DNA of 15,903 nucleotides from JAAYLU01 sp964458805 (lineage in GTDB: Bacteria; Synergistota; Synergistia; Synergistales; Aminobacteriaceae), in NCBI GenBank assembly GCA_964458805.1, contig CAYWKH010000049.1:1-15903 (forward strand), given 5' to 3'. The notes under the pieces are model-generated. The model was not told the origin of the DNA and did not search any database. It saw nothing but the letters and a program-made list of their open reading frames with translations. A program made the position numbers and the translations under genes. Every line of letters starts with the position of its first letter. Within the stretch, counting starts at the first letter, position 1. Below, piece after piece: positions 7,793-14,853 of the stretch.

Positions 7793-8275
7793 TCAGCACC
7801 CCCCCTGGAAGACGTCGCCTCGGACGGTCTCTATCGCGGCCTGCAGAATGCGGATGAATATCAGGGCGGAGAACACCGGGAGCGAGATGGTGTACCACCA
7901 CACCGGTATGGCCAGCGACGAGGATGTGACGGACAGCGCTATCTCGTCGGCCACCTGCACGTACCCAAGATAGCCGAGCAGCCCGAAGAAGGCCAGGGAC
8001 AGGGCGGTGGAGGCGAAGAAGCAGAACTTCCTCCCCCTGGCGGGGAGCTTGTCGTACACGAAGGTCATGCTCAGGTTGGCCCCCTTCTTGAACGCTATGG
8101 CGGTACCCAGCATCACGAGCCAGACGAACAGGTTGATGGTGACCTCCTCTGTGAAGGCCAGCGCGTAGAAGATGAAGTAACGGGTGACGACGTTAGCGAA
8201 CGTTATCACCGCCATCACGACGAGGATGACGGACCCCAGCAGCTCCTCGAAGTTGTCGAACACTTTTTTTATCAT
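7793..8275 (-). CDS. dctQ: TRAP transporter small permease DctQ
   Basis: A 160-residue membrane protein with four helices, the small TRAP subunit that pairs with DctM and helps dock the binding protein. It shows the usual N-terminal amphipathic stretch (IKKVFDNFEELLGS) before helix 1, the FTEEVTINLFVWLVMLGTA segment in the middle and a hydrophobic C-terminal hairpin. The frame stays open upstream to 8377, but that extension is Pro/Arg/Gly-rich, unlike DctQ, and overlaps a hairpin. I chose the ATG at 8275, which has AAGGG about 10 bases before it. The preceding 127-base gap separates it from dctP. Confidence 0.92.
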   Translation of the reverse strand: MIKKVFDNFEELLGSVILVVMAVITFANVVTRYFIFYALAFTEEVTINLFVWLVMLGTAIAFKKGANLSMTFVYDKLPARGRKFCFFASTALSLAFFGLLGYLGYVQVADEIALSVTSSSLAIPVWWYTISLPVFSALIFIRILQAAIETVRGDVFQGGC

Positions 8276-8364
8276 TGAGGCCAATCCCTTCTGGTCAAAG
8301 AATGGACCCCCGGCGCCCGGTCGCAGTCGGGGAGCGCGGGGGAGCCGGGCATTCGGCAGGGTCG

Positions 8365-8387
8365 CGGCCGGGGGCATTCCCCGGCCG
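8365..8387 (-). other. Stable intra-operon hairpin between dctP and dctQ
   Basis: A perfect 9 bp GC-only stem (CGGCCGGGG with CCCCGGCCG) closes a 5-base loop, beginning about 15 bases past the dctP stop. No U-tract follows in the direction of transcription. It is therefore more likely a 3'-end stabiliser or partial attenuator than a full terminator. This would favour more binding protein than permease, as in many binding-protein transport operons. That function is inferred. Confidence 0.6.
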
Positions 8388-8402
8388 GCCCGGTGGTAAT
8401 CT

Positions 8403-9479
8403 CTACTTCGCGGCCGCGGCCATGTCGGCCTCGGCCGCCGCCACTATCTCCTCGCCTATCTTGGAGCGCCACTCGTCGACCACGGGGGCGGTCTTGTCGG
8501 CGAACTCCTTGGTCTCCTCCGGGGTGAGAATGCTTACAGTCATCCCGACATTGGCCAGCTCCTTGTACCAGTCGGTGATCTCCGGCAGCTTGCCTATGCT
8601 CTCAAGGTACTTGTAGGCCGTCCCGTCGTCCAGGCTTATGCGCGCCATCGCCACCATGTATTTGCCGGCCTCCTCGGCCGCCTCCTGGATCAGCTTCTGG
8701 TCGTCCTCGGAGAAGGTCTTCCACACGCCCGGGTTCACGACGTACATGGTCGGGTCGATCACGTAGTGCCAGTCGGTGACGTACTTGTGGTACTCGTGGA
8801 TTTTGACCGGGTAGAAGGTGCTGATCGGGTTCTCCTGCCCGTCCACCACTCCCTGCTGGATCGCGGCCATGGTGTCGCTCCAGTTCATGGTCAGGGGGTT
8901 GGCCCCGATGGCCCTGAACGCGTCGAGGAATATCGGGCTGCCGACCACGCGGATCTTCATTCCCTCCATGTCCTGGGGGGAACGGATCTCCCTCTTCGAG
9001 TTGGTCAGCTCGCGGAAGCCGTTCTCGCCCCACGCGAGGAACTTGACTCCCTTGTCCTCCACCGCCTTGACGACCAGCTTGCCGGACTCTCCCGCCTTGA
9101 CCGCGTCCATCGCGACGTACTTGTCGGGCTGGTTGGCGATGAAGAAGGGGAGGGCGAACAGGTTGAGTTCGACTATCTGCGGCGAGTAGTTGATCGACGA
9201 CTGCACAGCGAAGTCGATCGTCCCGTTGCGGACGAGCATGAATGCGTTGGTCTGGGCCCCGGTGGTGAGCTGGGAGTTGGGGTAGACCTTGATGTTTATC
9301 CTTCCGTCGCTCCTCTCCCTGACCAGGTCGGTGAAGTAGGTGGCGCCCATCCCCCAGGCCGTGGTCAGGCTGGGGACTATGTCGAGCTTGTACTCGCCCT
9401 TGTACTCCGCGAGGGCCGGGACAGTGAACGCGCACAGGGCCGCGGCCAACAGCATTACAGCAACCAGTTTTTTCATCAT
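8403..9479 (-). CDS. dctP: TRAP transporter solute-binding protein DctP
   Basis: A 358-residue periplasmic receptor that captures substrate for DctQM. The N-terminus is a clear Sec signal peptide: MMKK, a hydrophobic core and a cleavage site after PALA (residue 24). The mature protein has DctP-family landmarks: an Arg in MKIRVVGSPIF (R177) at the position that usually binds a substrate carboxylate, and the hinge region AAIQQGVVDGQENP (205-218). Length is normal for the family. The first ATG has AGGAGG 5 bases upstream; the adjacent second ATG is spaced 8, so either could serve. It follows E1 beta after 111 bases and may have its own promoter there, although I see none. Substrate is unknown; a 2-oxo acid or similar carboxylate is suggested by the flanking dehydrogenase. 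Confidence 0.95.
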   Translation of the reverse strand: MMKKLVAVMLLAAALCAFTVPALAEYKGEYKLDIVPSLTTAWGMGATYFTDLVRERSDGRINIKVYPNSQLTTGAQTNAFMLVRNGTIDFAVQSSINYSPQIVELNLFALPFFIANQPDKYVAMDAVKAGESGKLVVKAVEDKGVKFLAWGENGFRELTNSKREIRSPQDMEGMKIRVVGSPIFLDAFRAIGANPLTMNWSDTMAAIQQGVVDGQENPISTFYPVKIHEYHKYVTDWHYVIDPTMYVVNPGVWKTFSEDDQKLIQEAAEEAGKYMVAMARISLDDGTAYKYLESIGKLPEITDWYKELANVGMTVSILTPEETKEFADKTAPVVDEWRSKIGEEIVAAAEADMAAAAK

Positions 9480-9590
9480 TTCCGCCTCCTGAGATTGAGA
9501 TTTCCGACACTTGATCTGGCTATGTGCCTGCGGCGCCCCCCGTCGCCCCCCGACTCACCTCCTCGGCCGGTTCGACGCCATAAAAACGCC

Positions 9591-10562
9591 CTACATCACC
9601 GAACGAACCGCCTCGGCGATCTTCTCCGGGGTCACGCGGTAGGCGCGCTCCAGCGGGCGGGCGAAGGGAACCGGGGTGAATGGGGCCCCCACGCGCACGA
9701 TCGGGGCGTCGAGGCAGTCGATCGCCTCCTCCGCTACGATGGCCGCTATCTCCGCGCCCACTCCCCCCTGCTTCACCGCCTCGTGGGCTATGACCAGCCG
9801 GTTGGTCCTGGCCACGGACTCCAGGATGGTCCCGCTGTCCAGCGGCGAGATGGTCCGAAGGTCTATCAGCTCCGCATCGATACCATCGCCGGCCAGGATC
9901 TCCGCCGCCTTGACGCAGTGGTTCATCGTCATGGAGTAAGACACCAGGGTGACGTCGCTCCCCTCCCTGACCACGTTCGCCCTGCCTATCGGGACGAGGT
10001 GGTCCCCGTCGGGGACCTCTCCCTTCATCGAGAACAGGGCCTTGTGCTCGAAATAGATGACCGGGTTATCGTCGCGGATCGCCGACTTGAGCAGCCCCTT
10101 GGCGTCCGCCGGGTTCGACGGCGCGATCACCTTCAGGCCGGGGATGTGCATGAAGAAGGCCTCCAGCGACTGCGAGTGCTGCGCGGCGGCCTGGTTGACC
10201 AGCCCGTCGGGGGCGCGCAGCACCATCGGGATGGACTTCTGCCCCCCGAACATGTAGTAGATCTTGGCCATCTGGTTCAGCACCTCGTCGAAGCAGACGC
10301 CTATGAAGTCGGCGAAGTGCATGTCCGCCACCGGCCTCATGCCCGCCAGCGCCGAGCCGATGCAGGCGCCGACTATGGCGGTCTCGCTGATGGGCGTGTC
10401 CATCACCCTCCCGGTCCCGAAGCGGTCGGCCAGCCCCTTGAACTGGCCGAAGATCCCGCCCTGCCTCGCAATATCCTCGCCCATGACGAACACGCGCTCG
10501 TCCCGGGCCATCTCCTCCTCCATCGCGTTGAGCGTAGCCTGCGCAAAAGTGATCGTACTCAT
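9591..10562 (-). CDS. Acetoin/pyruvate dehydrogenase-type E1 beta subunit
   Basis: A 323-residue transketolase-like beta subunit of the thiamine-diphosphate E1 component. Visible landmarks: VMGEDIA near the start; TPISE with E60, the glutamate that activates thiamine diphosphate; AAQHSQSLEAFF with H129; and the C-terminal transketolase domain from about 195 (LVSYSMTMNHCV, ELIDLRTISPLD, VIAHEAV). The ATG at 10562 is preferred because GGTGG lies 5 bases upstream. A GTG at 10571 would add three residues but has poor spacing. It begins 13 bases after the E1 alpha stop, so the two are co-expressed as an alpha2beta2 enzyme. The closest family by look is AcoB/PdhB; which oxo-substrate is used is not determined. 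Confidence 0.94.
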   Translation of the reverse strand: MSTITFAQATLNAMEEEMARDERVFVMGEDIARQGGIFGQFKGLADRFGTGRVMDTPISETAIVGACIGSALAGMRPVADMHFADFIGVCFDEVLNQMAKIYYMFGGQKSIPMVLRAPDGLVNQAAAQHSQSLEAFFMHIPGLKVIAPSNPADAKGLLKSAIRDDNPVIYFEHKALFSMKGEVPDGDHLVPIGRANVVREGSDVTLVSYSMTMNHCVKAAEILAGDGIDAELIDLRTISPLDSGTILESVARTNRLVIAHEAVKQGGVGAEIAAIVAEEAIDCLDAPIVRVGAPFTPVPFARPLERAYRVTPEKIAEAVRSVM

Positions 10563-10575
10563 CACGTCCACCGCC

Positions 10576-11580
10576 TTAAACGTAAAGGCCCTCGAACAGG
10601 GCCGACTCCTCCGGCTCCGGGGAGGTGCGGGCGAACTCCAGCGCCAGACGAATGGCTTCGCGCGCCTCTCCGTCGATGGCGTCGAGCTCCTTCCTGGTCA
10701 TGGCCCTCGCCTTGAGTACATCGTTCTCGAAGCGCGGGATCGGGTCGGTCTCCTCGAACACCTTCCTGACCTCCTCCTTCGTGCGGTACTTCTCCGGGTC
10801 CCCCACGAAGTGCCCCTTGACGCGATAGGTCTTGCACTCGAGCAGCGCGGGGCCCTCCCCGCGGCGCGCCCTCTCCACGAGGGCCTTCGCCCCCTCGTAC
10901 ACCGCGAAGACGTCGTTGCCGTCGACCACCACCCCCGGCATCCCGTAGCCCGCGGCCCGGTCGGCGATGTCGTCCACCGAGGTCGTCGTCCGGTAGGGCG
11001 TGGTCGACGCCCACCTGTTGTTCTCGCAGACGAATATCACGGGCAGTCCCCACGCCGCGGCCATGTTGGCCGCCTCGTGGAAGGTCCCGCGGTTCGACGC
11101 GCCGTCCCCGAAGAAGGTGACCGCCACCCCGTCCGTCCCCTGCATCTTGTGCGCCAGCGCGGCCCCGGTCGCTATCGTGAAACCGCCGCCCACGACGCCG
11201 TTGGCCCCCAGCATGCCCACACCGAAGTCGGCGATGTGCATCGAGCCCCCCTTGCCCCTGCAGCTCCCGGTGCTCCTGCCGAAGATCTCGGCCATCATCC
11301 TCTCGAGGTCGGCCCCCTTGGCTATCGCGTGGCCGTGCCCGCGGTGCGTGCTCTGGATGTAGTCCGAGTCGCGCAGGTTGGCCATCACCCCCGCCGCCAC
11401 GGCCTCCTCGCCTATGTACAGGTGGACGAACCCGGGGATCTCTCCCTCGAGGAAGTACTTCTCCACCGTCTGCTCAAAGTGCCTGATGGTCGTCATCGTC
11501 CTGTAGAAGCCGGCCAGCAGCTCCTTGCCGTACTTCGACGGAGAGGTCCCCTCCCCGCCGCGCGCAGCCTTCGCACACAC
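10576..11580 (-). CDS. Acetoin/pyruvate dehydrogenase-type E1 alpha subunit
   Basis: A 334-residue alpha subunit that binds thiamine diphosphate and decarboxylates or cleaves the substrate. The thiamine-diphosphate motif is GDGASN...ENN (about 158-188); RGHGHAIAKG (80-89) and GKGGSMHIAD (109-118) are hallmarks of this group. Length and wording are nearer to AcoA (acetoin dehydrogenase, about 320-335 residues) than to the longer Firmicute PdhA, but the families intergrade and no acoR or acoX gene is seen. The frame opens at a GTG at 11589 that sits only 1 base from the AAGGGG site. The GTG at 11580, six bases from AAGGGGTG, is the better start. The gap to the preceding hypothetical gene is about 37 bases and contains no terminator. 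Confidence 0.93.
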   Translation of the reverse strand: MCAKAARGGEGTSPSKYGKELLAGFYRTMTTIRHFEQTVEKYFLEGEIPGFVHLYIGEEAVAAGVMANLRDSDYIQSTHRGHGHAIAKGADLERMMAEIFGRSTGSCRGKGGSMHIADFGVGMLGANGVVGGGFTIATGAALAHKMQGTDGVAVTFFGDGASNRGTFHEAANMAAAWGLPVIFVCENNRWASTTPYRTTTSVDDIADRAAGYGMPGVVVDGNDVFAVYEGAKALVERARRGEGPALLECKTYRVKGHFVGDPEKYRTKEEVRKVFEETDPIPRFENDVLKARAMTRKELDAIDGEAREAIRLALEFARTSPEPEESALFEGLYV

Positions 11581-11617
11581 ACAGATCACCCCTTTTAAAG
11601 GAGCGCCGGGGCCGCCG

Positions 11618-12094
11618 TCACGCGCCCTCCCGCTCCAGTTCCTTCAGCATCTCGTTCAGTGCCGCGCCGGTGTCGAGGTGCTTCCTCTGGGCCTCGCGCA
11701 GCTCCGCCATGTCCCTCTTGTAGTCCGCCCGCGCGTACGCCCCGCCCTCGCTCCTGGTCTCGAGCCTGCCGCAGATGTCCGCCAGCATCTCCACCGCGTC
11801 GCCCATCTGCGATACGTATCTCCTGAGCACCCCGAGGAACCTGTCCTCGGTCGATACGGACGCCTCCTGCCCCGGCCTCAGCCGCCTGATGTCCGACTTG
11901 ACCTCGGCCAGCTCGGACAGGAGATCTTTCAGTATACGCCGGTTCTCCCCGTAGTCGACCGGGCGGTAGAGCCCCGGGATTCGAAGGATCTTGCCCAGGG
12001 AGGGCTTGAACAGCTCCTCCTGCACCCGCATATACCTGCCCAGCAGCCACGCCACCCTGCGGGCGAAGGCCGACGCGTCGCTAGTCGATGTCAT
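11618..12094 (-). CDS. Hypothetical helical protein
   Basis: A 158-residue soluble protein I do not recognise. It is rich in Arg, Glu, Leu and Ala and looks almost wholly helical. Heptad-like stretches lie at about 52-72 (RRILKDLLSELAEVKSDIRR) and 125-156 (DMAELREAQRKH...LNEMLKELERE). No signal peptide, membrane segment or catalytic motif is seen. The ATG follows GGAGGGG with 4 bases of spacing and lies 12 bases after the stop of the small membrane protein, so those two are very probably co-translated. They could form a membrane-anchored helical pair, but this is only positional inference. It precedes E1 alpha by about 37 bases without being an obvious part of the dehydrogenase system. Confidence 0.8.
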   Translation of the reverse strand: MTSTSDASAFARRVAWLLGRYMRVQEELFKPSLGKILRIPGLYRPVDYGENRRILKDLLSELAEVKSDIRRLRPGQEASVSTEDRFLGVLRRYVSQMGDAVEMLADICGRLETRSEGGAYARADYKRDMAELREAQRKHLDTGAALNEMLKELEREGA

Positions 12095-12106
12095 TATACC
12101 CCTCCG

Positions 12107-12439
12107 TCACTGCGTCGCCTCGAGCGACTTCTCCAGTTGCACCACCGCCGCCGACAGCGCAACCTCGTCCGGGCGGGCCTCGCGCAGCAGCGCGTTCACC
12201 GCGGCCACGCTCCTCTCCAGCTCGTCCAGCATCTTCTCGACCTCGGCCCGGTCCGCAGCCGGGAGCATGTCGAGCTGGACCCTGGCCGCGCCTGCCAGCT
12301 CCCCGCCTATGGCCGCGGCCATCTCTCCCCTCTCCCTCAGTTGCCCGCCGACGGGGGCCGGGGACCTGAGCAGATACAGGGCGACCGCGACAGCCATCGC
12401 CAACAGGAGGAACAGCGCGATCATGCGTCGCCGGCTCAT
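12107..12439 (-). CDS. Small membrane-anchored hypothetical protein
   Basis: A 110-residue protein starting with a basic MSRRR and one membrane helix (about 6-24, IALFLLLAMAVAVALYLL), then a hydrophilic helical domain (about 33-110) with heptad-like spacing (AEVEKMLDELERSVAAVNALL). No lipobox or signal-peptidase site follows the helix, so it is likely a single-pass protein with the C-terminal domain outside the cytoplasm. Its ATG overlaps the GIY-YIG stop codon as ATGA, implying translational coupling. The frame is open farther upstream, but that segment reads through the GIY-YIG gene in another frame and is discarded. Family not recognised. Confidence 0.75.
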   Translation of the reverse strand: MSRRRMIALFLLLAMAVAVALYLLRSPAPVGGQLRERGEMAAAIGGELAGAARVQLDMLPAADRAEVEKMLDELERSVAAVNALLREARPDEVALSAAVVQLEKSLEATQ

Positions 12440-12684
12440 CCCGTCGCCCCCGCAGCGGCCTCCGCGAGGCGTTCCTTGCGCTCGCGCCCCATCCGCTTGA
12501 TCGCGCGCTCCCGCCTCAAGGCCTCGCTCTTCGACCGGACCCGCTCGCAGTAGACCATCTCGACCGGCAGGCGGGACGCGGTGTACCTCGCCCCCCTGCC
12601 GGAGTTGTGGGCCCCGAGCCGCGCGTCCGTGTCGTAGGTCCAGCCGGTGTACAGGGTCCCGTCCGAGCACCTGAGGATGTACAC
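12436..12684 (-). CDS. GIY-YIG domain protein, UPF0213/YhbQ-like
   Basis: An 82-residue single-domain protein of the GIY-YIG nuclease superfamily. The first motif is VYI...YTG (1-3 and 12-14), followed by RLGAHNSGRGARYT with R22 (the usual catalytic Arg) and H26, and SEALRRERAIKRM with E59 at the metal-binding Glu position. Length and wording match the small stand-alone UPF0213 (E. coli YhbQ-like) group, whose biological role is poorly defined; DNA-end or repair-type nuclease activity has been proposed. No DNA-binding domain is attached. The start chosen is GTG at 12684, with GGGAGG 5 bases upstream, and the domain would begin immediately. It lies 14 bases after the mntP stop and overlaps the next gene by 4 bases. 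Confidence 0.88.
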   Translation of the reverse strand: MYILRCSDGTLYTGWTYDTDARLGAHNSGRGARYTASRLPVEMVYCERVRSKSEALRRERAIKRMGRERKERLAEAAAGATG

Positions 12685-12698
12685 CCACGCCTCCCGCG

Positions 12699-13262
12699 CT
12701 ACGCACCCAGGTGCAGCCTCAGGATGTTCGCGCCCACCAGGCACAGGACCAGCCCTCCTGCGAACTCCGCCCTCCCGCCGAGGAGCGCGCCGGTGCGAAA
12801 GCCGGCCATCACTCCCGCGAAGCAGAGCAGCGCGGTGATGATGCCCGCCGATGACGCCAGCAGCGCCACGGGGGCCCCTATCGCCGAGAACCCCAGCCCC
12901 ACCGCTAGAGCGTCGATGGAGGTCGCAAGGGCGACCAACAGCAACGCGAGCCCCCTGGAGGAGTCCTCCCGGTGGCACGAGTCCTCCCTCCCGGACGCGG
13001 CCTGGCGCATCATGTTGCCGCCCACCAGCAGGAGCAGGAAGAAGGCGACCCAGTGGTCGTATCCGGATATCCTGTCGAGAAAGCGGCATCCGAGGGCGCA
13101 GCCCGCCAGTGGCATGAGGGACTGGAGGGCGCCGCAGGCCGCGCCGACGCGAAGGGCTGGCGCGGCGGCGGCCCCGCTAAGGCAGGCGCCGATGCCTAGC
13201 GACGCCGCAAACGCGTCCATCGAGAGCGAGAGGGAGATCAGCAGGGTCTCCGCCAGGGACAA
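12699..13262 (-). CDS. mntP: Manganese efflux pump MntP
   Basis: A 187-residue inner-membrane protein with six hydrophobic helices arranged as two homologous halves, matching MntP/DUF204 exporters that remove excess Mn2+. Each half carries the expected acidic residue in a helix: D16 in SMDAFAAS and D117 in SIDALAVG. Length equals that of the E. coli protein (188). The start is TTG, with AAAGG about 11 bases upstream, and the N-terminus MSLAETLLISLSLSMDAF fits the family. The loop between the halves (91-103) contains a repeated REDS around a Cys-His and might bind metal. No yybP-ykoY-type Mn riboswitch is visible in the 34-base gap upstream, so expression probably follows the preceding parA genes. 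Confidence 0.92.
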   Translation of the reverse strand: MSLAETLLISLSLSMDAFAASLGIGACLSGAAAAPALRVGAACGALQSLMPLAGCALGCRFLDRISGYDHWVAFFLLLLVGGNMMRQAASGREDSCHREDSSRGLALLLVALATSIDALAVGLGFSAIGAPVALLASSAGIITALLCFAGVMAGFRTGALLGGRAEFAGGLVLCLVGANILRLHLGA

Positions 13263-13296
13263 TTCTATCGCGACCTTTCACGCGCGGAGCTATCCG

Positions 13297-13800
13297 TCAC
13301 GGCCTGTAGACCGAGGCCCTGCCGGTCTCGTCCCACTTGATCAACGCCGCCAGGGGCTCGCGGATCTGCACGCTCGTCCGGACGTGGAACAGCGGCTCCC
13401 CCGGCGCCTCCAGCCTGAACAGGGTGAAGCGGGTCCTGTCCATCGTGCGGAAGTCCTCCCTGCGCTCGACGAGGTCGAGCGGCAGGAACTCCGCCTCGGC
13501 AGCCGCGAAGACCCTCTCCCAGGTCCTCCTGTCCTCCGAGCACAGCATCGCGAGCAGATCGCTCAACTCCGACGGGACGGCCTCGCCGAGCCTTGGGTCC
13601 TTCGTCTCGGCCTGCGGCGGCGCACTCTCGACGGCGGACTCCGGCACCTCGGGCTCGGCCGCGGCGCGGGCAGTCTCGTCCACGCCCCCGTCCGAAGAAG
13701 CCTCGGCCTCCCGCGGCGCCCTGTCCTCTCCCGTGTCGACTATTCCAGTGGCCAGAAAGTCCTTCAGGCTGGGCCTCTTCTTTTTAGCCATCTTAGCCAT
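13297..13800 (-). CDS. ParA-linked protein with basic N-terminal tail, unrecognised
   Basis: A 167-residue protein with three parts. A basic N-terminal peptide (1-14, MAKMAKKKRPSLKD) is followed by an acidic, Ala/Pro/Glu-rich, probably disordered linker (about 24-75) and a compact C-terminal domain (about 76-167) of mixed helix and strand. It is not ParB: there is no ParB N-domain box or helix-turn-helix. Its ATG overlaps the parA stop by 8 bases, with GAGGTGG 7 bases upstream inside parA, so the two are translationally coupled. In ParA systems the partner usually stimulates the ATPase through a short basic N-terminal peptide, and this tail fits that role; the C-terminal domain would then recognise the cargo. 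That is inference. An in-frame ATG six codons upstream is a less likely start. Confidence 0.85.
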   Translation of the reverse strand: MAKMAKKKRPSLKDFLATGIVDTGEDRAPREAEASSDGGVDETARAAAEPEVPESAVESAPPQAETKDPRLGEAVPSELSDLLAMLCSEDRRTWERVFAAAEAEFLPLDLVERREDFRTMDRTRFTLFRLEAPGEPLFHVRTSVQIREPLAALIKWDETGRASVYRP

Positions 13801-14560
13801 CGTTCTTCCACCTCTCAAGAAGCTCCGCCGCGACCGCCGCGTAGTCGGCCGCGCCGTTGCTGCCCTCGTCGTAGCCGAAGATGGAGAGCCCGGCGCCGCC
13901 CGCCTCGACGAGGCTGATATTGCGCCGGATGTAGTTGCTGAAGACCCTGTCCCCGAAGTGGTTGCGGATCTCCCCCTCCACCTCGCGGTTCATTATGATC
14001 TTGGGGTTGTGCCTGGTCAACAGCACCCCGAAGATCCGAAGCCCCCTGTTCAGGCGCTTGCGGTACAGGTCGACCGTCTGCGACAGCAACCGCAGGCCCG
14101 AAAGGCTGTAGAACTCGCTGTCGAGCGGCACGATTATCTCCTCGCAGGCGGTCAGCACGTTCCGCGTGAAGATGCCGAGCTGCGGCGGGCTGTCCAGGAA
14201 CACCGCGTCGTAGTCGGACAGGGGGGCGGTCTCGAGCGCGTCCTTCAGCAGGGTGTCGCGTCCGGGCTCGCTCTCGAGCCGCATCTCCGCCACCGCCAGG
14301 TCGAGGGTGCTGGGCACCACGTCCACCCCCTCGCGCGCGGTCTTCACCTCCTGGAACGGCGCGTCCCCCGTCAGGAAGTCGTATATGTAGGGGCCCTCCT
14401 CCGGGACCGATATCCCGAACCCCGCCGTGAGGTTGCTCTGCGGATCCAGGTCCAGCGCGGCGACCCTCAGCCCCGCGCGGGCCAGGGCCACCGCCAGATT
14501 CTGGCAGGCGGTTGTCTTGCCGACCCCGCCCTTGAGATTGCAAAACCCGACGATCTTCAT
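13793..14560 (-). CDS. parA: ParA/Soj-family P-loop ATPase
   Basis: A 255-residue cytosolic ATPase that dimerises with ATP, binds DNA non-specifically and positions a cargo (chromosome, plasmid or protein cluster). The deviant Walker A is KGGVGKTT (10-17) with the signature lysine K10; Walker A' is DLDPQSNLT (37-45); Walker B is DAVFLDSPP (118-126). The C-terminal IRRNISLVEAGGAG (211-224) resembles the Soj segment whose arginines contact DNA. Compact length with no N-terminal helix-turn-helix makes it a Soj-like or cargo-positioning type and not a P1-type plasmid repressor. The start at 14560 is set by GGAGGGA 6 bases upstream; the open frame extends 33 codons farther with no family similarity. 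No parB or parS-like site is seen here, and the next gene is the likely partner. Confidence 0.93.
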   Translation of the reverse strand: MKIVGFCNLKGGVGKTTACQNLAVALARAGLRVAALDLDPQSNLTAGFGISVPEEGPYIYDFLTGDAPFQEVKTAREGVDVVPSTLDLAVAEMRLESEPGRDTLLKDALETAPLSDYDAVFLDSPPQLGIFTRNVLTACEEIIVPLDSEFYSLSGLRLLSQTVDLYRKRLNRGLRIFGVLLTRHNPKIIMNREVEGEIRNHFGDRVFSNYIRRNISLVEAGGAGLSIFGYDEGSNGAADYAAVAAELLERWKNDG

Positions 14561-14853
14561 ACAGGATCCCTCCGAAGACGAACGATGGTCGCATTTGTTC
14601 CAGTATATACCAAAGCGCGCGCGGTCGCACGCCGATTCTGCGCGGTCCGGCGTTTCCACTCGGCGTTTCCTCCGCGGCTTTTCAATTAGAAGCGTGATAG
14701 TGTAAAATGCACCTTGAGGAAACCATGATCGAGGAAGTTTCCTTTGTCATCCGACTTGACACCGCCGAGCGCCTCCCGGGCCCGTGCGGCGTCATTCAGA
14801 GGTTCCGCAAAGCGACGACCGTAATTCAATACTCTCAGGGGAGGGATCAGGAC
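14561..14853. promoter_or_regulatory. Divergent control region between parA and the thioesterase gene
   Basis: No gene is seen in these 293 bases. For parA a -10-like TATACT lies at 14602-14607 (minus strand), 41 bases before the start, without a good -35. For the plus-strand gene a -10-like TAAAAT lies at 14703-14708, with a poor TTTCAA at 14680-14685 in the -35 position. GTTTCC occurs at 14652-14657, 14665-14670 and 14737-14742, and inverted at 14718-14723. The first two belong to a 10-base direct repeat CGGCGTTTCC with 13-base period. The last two form a 7 bp inverted repeat (AGGAAAC/GTTTCCT). These may be operator sites; no regulator can be named. Confidence 0.4.

Noticed and set aside
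8276..8377. N-terminal extension of DctQ by 34 residues
   Set aside because: The extension is Pro/Arg/Gly-rich, unlike the family, overlaps the hairpin, and the internal ATG has a proper ribosome site.
8766..10715. 649-codon open frame on the plus strand opposite dctP and E1 beta
   Set aside because: Shadow of real genes: His/Arg/Gly/Val-rich low-information protein, no family motifs, crosses a gene boundary.
12607..14689. Long plus-strand frames opposite mntP, the ParA partner and parA
   Set aside because: They cross several genuine minus-strand genes and have no ribosome sites or domains.
14756..14761. Perfect TTGACA as a -35 box for the thioesterase gene
   Set aside because: No acceptable -10 sequence lies 16-18 bases downstream; that stretch is GC-rich (GGCCCG).
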